64,000 nucleotides of DNA from Mycobacterium sp. ACS1612 (GTDB lineage Bacteria > Actinomycetota > Actinomycetes > Mycobacteriales > Mycobacteriaceae), in NCBI RefSeq assembly GCF_001667505.1, contig NZ_LZHZ01000065.1, positions 62,001 through 126,000 on the forward strand. The letters run 5' to 3'. The notes under the pieces are model-generated. The model did not search any database and was not told the origin of the DNA. It saw nothing but the letters and a program-made list of their open reading frames with translations. Within the stretch, counting starts at the first letter, position 1. The number at the start of each line of letters is the position of its first letter. The translations under genes were made by a program, and so were the position numbers. This document shows positions 59,767 to 64,000 of this stretch, piece by piece.

Positions 59767-60990
59767 CTACCCCTGCCCCACCGCGTCGGCGCTACGGTTT
59801 CTGACGGAATCCGTCCGATTCCCGTCAGAAACCGTCGTCTCGGCGCTACCGGAGCCGAGACCGAGTTCGCCAAGCACCGCTTCGGTGTCCGCACCCAACA
59901 GCGGCGCCGGCCCGGCAACCTTGCCCGGAGTGCGCGAAAACCAGGTGGGCACACCGGGAAATCGGACCGGTCCGTGCGGGGTGTCGACGGTTTCGAACAG
60001 GCCGACCGCGTTCAGGTGAGGATGGGAGAACAGCGAGTCGGGGGTGTTCAGCGGCGCGGCGGGAATCTGGAGTTCACGGAACAGCGCCAGCCATTCCTCG
60101 GTCGTCCGTTCGGCCATGGTTTCGGCCAGCAGGCCGTACACGGTGTCGATGTCGCGGGCCCGCTGCTCGAGCGTGGCGTAGATGTCAGTGGCCCACGCGG
60201 GCCGCACCGCGTCGACGAACGCCTTCCAGTGCCTGTCGTTGTAGATCAGCGCGGCGATCTGGCCGTCCTTGGTGCGGTACGGCTTGCGGTTCGGCGCCAC
60301 CGTCCTCGGATAGACGGCCGGGCCGAGCGGGGGATCGAACATCGCCCCATTAGCATGCTCGACCAGCATGAACGATGCCATCGTTTCGAACATGCTGACC
60401 TCGACTTCTTGGCCCTCCCCGGTGCGTTCCCGGTGGAACAGAGCCATCATCGTGGCGTAGAGCGCGGTCAGCCCTGCGACCTTGTCCGCCATGATGGTGC
60501 CGACGAAGGTGGCCTCGCCGGTCAGCTGTTCCTGTACGGCGGGTATCCCGCACTCGGCCTGGATGGTGTCGTCATAGGCGGGCAGGTCGCGTTCGGGTCC
60601 GCGCCTGCCGTAGCCGTAGCAGTTGGTGTAGACGATGCGGGGGTTGAGCGTCGCGACCCGGTCGTAGCCGAAGCCGAGTTTGGCGATCGCCTTGGCCCGC
60701 ATGGAGTGGATGAAGACGTCGGCCTCACGCACGAGCGCCTCGAGCGCCGTCTTGCCCGCCTCCGTGCGCAGATCGAGCACGACGCTGCGCTTGCCGCGGT
60801 TCACATTGACGAAGACGCCGCTCATGCCGGACGCAGGCCCCACCGAGATGAATCGGGTGTTGTCCCCTTCCGGGGGCTCGACTTTGATCACGTCGGCGCC
60901 CATGTCCGCCATGATCTGCGTGCAGTACGGCCCCATCACCATCGCGGTGAGGTCGACCACCGATACACCCGCAAGTGGCCCGCTAGACAC
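59767..60990 (-). CDS. CaiB/BaiF (family III) CoA transferase, 407 aa, with palindromic C-terminal insert
   Basis: Moves CoA onto the pathway acid. GVSVVDLTAMVMGPYCTQIMADMGADVIKVEPPEGDNTRF is the family opening, NVNRGKRSVVLDLRTEAGK follows, and the catalytic Asp is expected in YDDTIQAECGIP (about 150-170). The core ends at DTEAVLGELGLGSGSA; then come 18 extra codons encoded by a palindrome (59795-59834) and a final DAVGQG. The start at 60990 overlaps the SDR 3' end by 8 nt. It activates an acid for the FadE steps. Confidence 0.9.
   Translation of the reverse strand: MSSGPLAGVSVVDLTAMVMGPYCTQIMADMGADVIKVEPPEGDNTRFISVGPASGMSGVFVNVNRGKRSVVLDLRTEAGKTALEALVREADVFIHSMRAKAIAKLGFGYDRVATLNPRIVYTNCYGYGRRGPERDLPAYDDTIQAECGIPAVQEQLTGEATFVGTIMADKVAGLTALYATMMALFHRERTGEGQEVEVSMFETMASFMLVEHANGAMFDPPLGPAVYPRTVAPNRKPYRTKDGQIAALIYNDRHWKAFVDAVRPAWATDIYATLEQRARDIDTVYGLLAETMAERTTEEWLALFRELQIPAAPLNTPDSLFSHPHLNAVGLFETVDTPHGPVRFPGVPTWFSRTPGKVAGPAPLLGADTEAVLGELGLGSGSAETTVSDGNRTDSVRNRSADAVGQG
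59786..59849. repeat. palindromic mini-insert flanked by 10-nt direct repeats in CoA transferase 3' end
   Basis: CGGTTTCTGACGG (59795-59807) and CCGTCAGAAACCG (59822-59834) are perfect 13-bp arms, and the stem continues AAT/ATT after a one-base bulge. TCGGCGCTAC occurs at 59786-59795 and again at 59840-59849, 54 nt (18 codons) apart, bracketing the hairpin. The pattern looks like a small palindromic element inserted in frame with target duplication. Confidence 0.6.
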
Positions 60991-61870
60991 TTTGCGCCGC
61001 CCGTCCGAAGCTGTATCGGATGTGGTCGCCGTGGCCGTCCGGCACGACCGGAAACACGATAGGTGCCGACGCGTCGCGGATCGCGGCGATGTGGTCGCCG
61101 ACCTCCGCGATAGACCACGACGGCCGGTACACGCCCGGCGTCTCTGCGACCACCGCCCTGGCCACCCTGCCCGCCAGTGCGATGAACATCTCCCCTGTGA
61201 CAGAACAGGATTCGTGTGCCAGCCAGCCGACCACGGGTGCCACCAATTCCGGGCCCATAGGAGGGTAGGCCGAGGTGTCGATGCCCTCGGCCATCCGGGT
61301 CACCGCAGCGGGCACGATCACGTTGCTCTTGACGCCGTGCGCGACACCTTCGAGCGCGGCGACATTCGAGAGACCGATCACCCCCGCCTTGGCCACCGCA
61401 TAGTTCGCCACGTCGTGGTTTCCGTAGAGCCCGCCGATCGATGACGTGAGCACGATGCGGCCGTAACCCGCGTCGCACATCAACGGAAACGCCGGCCGCA
61501 CAACATGGAACGCGCCGCGCAGGTGCACATCGACGACGGCCTCGAAGTCGGCGTAGGACATCTCCTTCAGCGATGCGCGCAGCACGTTGCCCGCGTTGTG
61601 CACCAGGATGTCGATGCGCCCATAGCGATCCGTGGCGGTGTCGATGATCGCCTGCCCGCCCTCGGGGGACGCGACCGAGCCGACGCAGGCCACGGCATCG
61701 CCACCGGCACTGGTGATTTCGCCAACGACGTCGTCGGCCGGGTCGGCGTCGACGTCGTTGACGACGACTTTGGCGCCGTGCTCGGCGAGCAACAGGGCAT
61801 ACGAGCGGCCAAGTCCTCGACCGCCGCCGGTGACGACCGCGACCCGGCCGTCGAATCTCAGGTCAGCCAT
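60983..61870 (-). CDS. SDR-family oxidoreductase (peroxisomal multifunctional enzyme-like), 295 aa
   Basis: Short-chain dehydrogenase of the longer 3-hydroxyacyl/hydroxysteroid type. VAVVTGGGRGLGRSYALLLAEHGAKVVVND (about 9-38), HNAGNV for NNAG, and LTSSIGGLYGNHDVANYAVAKAG (Ser, Tyr, Lys about 145-165). A C-terminal extension of about 70 residues (AETPGVYRPSWSIAEV) is as in type-4 17-beta-HSD-like SDRs. ATG 61870 with AGGAAA upstream. Oxidation of an alcohol or hydroxyacyl intermediate is inferred. Confidence 0.87.
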   Translation of the reverse strand: MADLRFDGRVAVVTGGGRGLGRSYALLLAEHGAKVVVNDVDADPADDVVGEITSAGGDAVACVGSVASPEGGQAIIDTATDRYGRIDILVHNAGNVLRASLKEMSYADFEAVVDVHLRGAFHVVRPAFPLMCDAGYGRIVLTSSIGGLYGNHDVANYAVAKAGVIGLSNVAALEGVAHGVKSNVIVPAAVTRMAEGIDTSAYPPMGPELVAPVVGWLAHESCSVTGEMFIALAGRVARAVVAETPGVYRPSWSIAEVGDHIAAIRDASAPIVFPVVPDGHGDHIRYSFGRAAQSV

Positions 61871-61882
61871 CTGTTTTCCTGT

Positions 61883-61931
61883 GATTTGTGTGCAGAAAGG
61901 AGCGCTCACCGCTCCTCAACGCACACAAATC
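61883..61931. promoter_or_regulatory. long stem-loop between monooxygenase stop and SDR ribosome site
   Basis: Outer arms GATTTGTGTG (61883-61892) and CACACAAATC (61922-61931), 10 bp perfect; inner arms AGGAGCG (61898-61904) and CGCTCCT (61910-61916), 7 bp; a symmetric 5x5 internal loop between them and a 5-nt apical loop. It fills almost all of the 62-nt gap, ending 2 nt from the SDR's AGGAAA. It lacks a T-run, so attenuation, mRNA processing or protein binding are as likely as termination. Confidence 0.6.
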
Positions 61932-61932
61932 G

Positions 61933-63780
61933 CTAGGTACCGAGCACGAGGCCATCAAGATCACCCTTGGCGCGCCACCGGCTCAACACGTCGTCGAAGG
62001 CGTAGAAGCCGGGGGCGTACGGCTCACCGAGGAACGATCGGATGCCTTGGCCGCCACCGCCGCCCTCGTTGTTGTAATAGCCCGGCGTACACGACACTTC
62101 GAACGCGGAGTTGTCGATCGAAAGCTCTCGGATGGTTCTCACCCACTGGTCCTGTGCCTGCAGGCTCGGCTCGACGGTCGTCGCCTTGCGCTTGACGGCC
62201 TCGGCGATGATGTAGGCGATGTGTTCGGCCTGCTGTTCGAACATCGCGGTGGTGTTGGCCGAGACCCCGCCCTGGATGAAACCGGTGTGGAACTGGTTCG
62301 GGAAGCCGCGGCTGGTGATCCCGTGCAGCGTCTTGAAACTGTCGGCCCAGTGGTCGAACAGCGAAACCCCGTCACGGCCTTCGATCGTATCGATCGCATA
62401 GCGGCGGCTGATCTCCGTTGAGATCTCGAAACCGCTCGCGAAGATGACACAGTCGACCTGGTACTCGACGCCGTCGGCGACGATCCCGTTCTCGGTGAGC
62501 CGCTCCACCCCTTTGCACTCCGAGACGTCGACCAGCGTGACGTTCGGCCGGTTGAACGAGGGCAGGTATTCGTCGCTGGAACATGGCCGCTTGCAGAGGA
62601 ACCGGTAGTACGGTTTGAGCGCCTCCGCCGTCTCCGGGTCGTCGACGATCTCACCGATCCGGCGACGCAGCCGCTCCATGATCTTGTAGTCTTCCTCTTC
62701 CCGGATCGCCATGATCTGCTCGGTGCTGAGCGAGGCGGGATCCTCGCTGGCCGCGATCCGCGCCGTCATGTTCCGGCCCAACTCGGTCCAGAAGTCGCAG
62801 ACCTGATCGGCCGCGTCGAAGACCACGCCTTCGAACGGCGACCACCGGTGGAAGTTGCGTTTGCGCTCGGCCTGCCAGCCAGGCTTCAGCGACGCCGCCC
62901 ACTGCGGGTCGGTCGGCGGGTTTCCGCGCTCGTCGACTGACGACGGTGTGCGCTGAAAGACGAACAACTGCTGGGCATCCCGCGCGAGGTGGGGCACCAA
63001 CTGGACACCGGTGGCTCCCGTCCCGACCAGCGCGACCCGCTTGTCATGCAATTTGTGCAGGCCACCGCTGGCATCGCCGCCGGTGTACTCGTAGTCCCAT
63101 CGCGCGGAATGGAACATGTGCCCCTTGAAGTCCTTGATCCCGGGGATGCCCGGCAACTTCGGCCGGTTGTAGGAGCCCTGCGTCATCACCACGAAGCGGG
63201 CGCGGATGTCGTCGCCGCGGTTGGTGCTCAACCGCCAGCGCTTGATGGACTCGTCCCACCGCATCGAGCGCACCTGGGTGGACAGGATAGCGCCGTCGTA
63301 AAGGCCGAAATGCTTTGCGATGCGGCGGCAGTGCTCGTAGATCTCGGTGCCGTCGGCGAACTTCTTCGACGGCATGAAGTCAAGCTCTTCCAGCATCGGG
63401 ATGTAACAGTATGCGTCGTTGTCGCATTGGATCCCAGGGAACCGGTTCCAGTACCAGACACCGCCGAAGTCGCCGCCCATCTCGACGATGTGGACGTCGT
63501 CGACGCCTGCCTTCTTCAGGTAGGCGCCCGCCAGCAGACCTGCGATGCCGCCGCCGAGCACCGCCACCTCGACGTCCTCGTTGATGGGCGTGCGCGGGGT
63601 GACGGGGGTGTGCGGGTCGACCTCCGCGAACTCCGCGTAGTCGTCCTTCAGTTCCAGGTATTGCGTCGAACCGTCTGCGCGCAACCGCTTGTCGCGTTCA
63701 TACAGGTACTTCTCGCGCAGCGCGTCGATGTCGATGTCGTCGGGCGTCTGCGTCGGCCCGCAGGTGTCGAACAGCGTCAT
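61933..63780 (-). CDS. Baeyer-Villiger flavin monooxygenase, 615 aa
   Basis: Class B FAD/NADPH monooxygenase converting a ketone to an ester or lactone. First Rossmann loop AVLGGGIAGLLAGAYLKKAG (about 74-93), the BVMO fingerprint FKGHMFHSARWDYEYTGG (FxGxxxHxxxW, about 220-232), second loop VALVGTGATGVQLVPHLA (about 252-269). An N-terminal extension of about 70 residues before the FAD fold is typical of the larger BVMOs that accept bulky cyclic ketones (cyclopentadecanone or steroid type), by inference. ATG 63780 overlaps the previous gene's stop. Confidence 0.92.
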   Translation of the reverse strand: MTLFDTCGPTQTPDDIDIDALREKYLYERDKRLRADGSTQYLELKDDYAEFAEVDPHTPVTPRTPINEDVEVAVLGGGIAGLLAGAYLKKAGVDDVHIVEMGGDFGGVWYWNRFPGIQCDNDAYCYIPMLEELDFMPSKKFADGTEIYEHCRRIAKHFGLYDGAILSTQVRSMRWDESIKRWRLSTNRGDDIRARFVVMTQGSYNRPKLPGIPGIKDFKGHMFHSARWDYEYTGGDASGGLHKLHDKRVALVGTGATGVQLVPHLARDAQQLFVFQRTPSSVDERGNPPTDPQWAASLKPGWQAERKRNFHRWSPFEGVVFDAADQVCDFWTELGRNMTARIAASEDPASLSTEQIMAIREEEDYKIMERLRRRIGEIVDDPETAEALKPYYRFLCKRPCSSDEYLPSFNRPNVTLVDVSECKGVERLTENGIVADGVEYQVDCVIFASGFEISTEISRRYAIDTIEGRDGVSLFDHWADSFKTLHGITSRGFPNQFHTGFIQGGVSANTTAMFEQQAEHIAYIIAEAVKRKATTVEPSLQAQDQWVRTIRELSIDNSAFEVSCTPGYYNNEGGGGGQGIRSFLGEPYAPGFYAFDDVLSRWRAKGDLDGLVLGT

Positions 63781-64000
63781 CGCAACTCCTGTGGTTCGCC
63801 CGTGCCCATGTACTTGCTCAGCTGGTAGTGCAGGTTGACCGTGCTGCGCTCGCGGTACGGGTTGGGTTTGGTTCCTGGGAAGCCCGCCGATTTCATGCCC
63901 TGCTGCACGGCGGCCATGTTCGAGAAATCCTGCGGCAGCACGGACAGCCAATTCGGGCTCTCCTTGGGCGTGTACTGCCATTCCGTCTGCGGCTCCTCGC
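63777..64000 (-). CDS. C-terminal fragment of a probable Rieske ring-hydroxylating oxygenase alpha subunit (runs off the window)
   Basis: The last 73 residues of a larger protein, open at the right edge, ending GTGEPQELR with TGA overlapping the monooxygenase start as ATGA. The stretch SVLPQDFSNMAAVQQGMKSAG and RSTVNLHYQLSKYMG resembles the C-terminal helices of Rieske-type oxygenase alpha subunits (a QxGMxSxGF-like pattern followed by a final H-YxxLxxYM helix). The catalytic parts lie outside the window, so the call is tentative. Confidence 0.5.
   Translation of the reverse strand, partial: EEPQTEWQYTPKESPNWLSVLPQDFSNMAAVQQGMKSAGFPGTKPNPYRERSTVNLHYQLSKYMGTGEPQELR

Overview
The window is high-GC actinobacterial DNA and reads as a rapidly growing mycobacterium (Mycobacterium/Mycolicibacterium). 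The markers are a SigK/RskA pair, a three-domain LigD and a Ku with a lysine/alanine tail, an antigen 85 mycolyltransferase, a 13E12-type HNH gene under a mycobacterial SOS box, an Rv1733c-like membrane protein, many FadE/SDR genes and many 4-nt ATGA/GTGA gene overlaps. No identity search was possible, so names rest on motifs and gene order.

Layout. 1-15.5 kb: LigD (leftward, cut by the window edge) and Ku (rightward) frame a frameshifted 13E12 gene, a DUF4032 kinase-like gene and a polyol (mannitol/sorbitol-type) locus. That locus has a SorC regulator with a sugar ABC transporter on one strand, and a zinc polyol dehydrogenase, a mannitol-dehydrogenase-family enzyme and a PfkB kinase on the other. 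A two-site operator lies between the arms. 15.5-29.8 kb: an SRPBCC/SDR pair with a KstR-type motif between them, small secreted proteins, an Nramp metal transporter, a gamma-glutamylcyclotransferase/poly-gamma-glutamate-hydrolase fusion, a serine hydrolase, an APC permease with an amidohydrolase, DUF1365-sigK-rskA, a YbdK-type ligase and an F420-type oxidoreductase.

29.8-33.0 kb: tRNA-Arg(CCT) carries a decayed integrative island. It is bounded by a 39-nt repeat of the tRNA 3' end and holds an integrase remnant whose catalytic Tyr position is Asp, an IS481-family relic, two cargo genes (NTF2-like and DUF417) and about 0.9 kb without genes. 33-51.5 kb: mixed metabolic and surface genes, including a solute-binding protein with a TetR regulator and a ureohydrolase, a class II aldolase opposite a 2-hydroxyacid dehydrogenase around a perfect palindrome, antigen 85, GAF-ANTAR, a thiolase/carotenoid-oxygenase/double-HxlR operon, and an Hsp20 gene behind a perfect CIRCE element.

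51.5-64.0 kb: one long leftward catabolic operon, open at the right edge. In transcription order it has a probable Rieske oxygenase C-terminus, a Baeyer-Villiger monooxygenase, an SDR, a CaiB-type CoA transferase, four acyl-CoA dehydrogenases arranged as two large/small pairs, a ThDP enzyme, an aldehyde dehydrogenase and an amidohydrolase. The order suggests oxygenation and ring opening of a cyclic substrate, CoA activation, two dehydrogenations by heteromeric FadE complexes, then C-C cleavage and aldehyde oxidation. The substrate cannot be read from the sequence; this operon is the best candidate for an undescribed system here.
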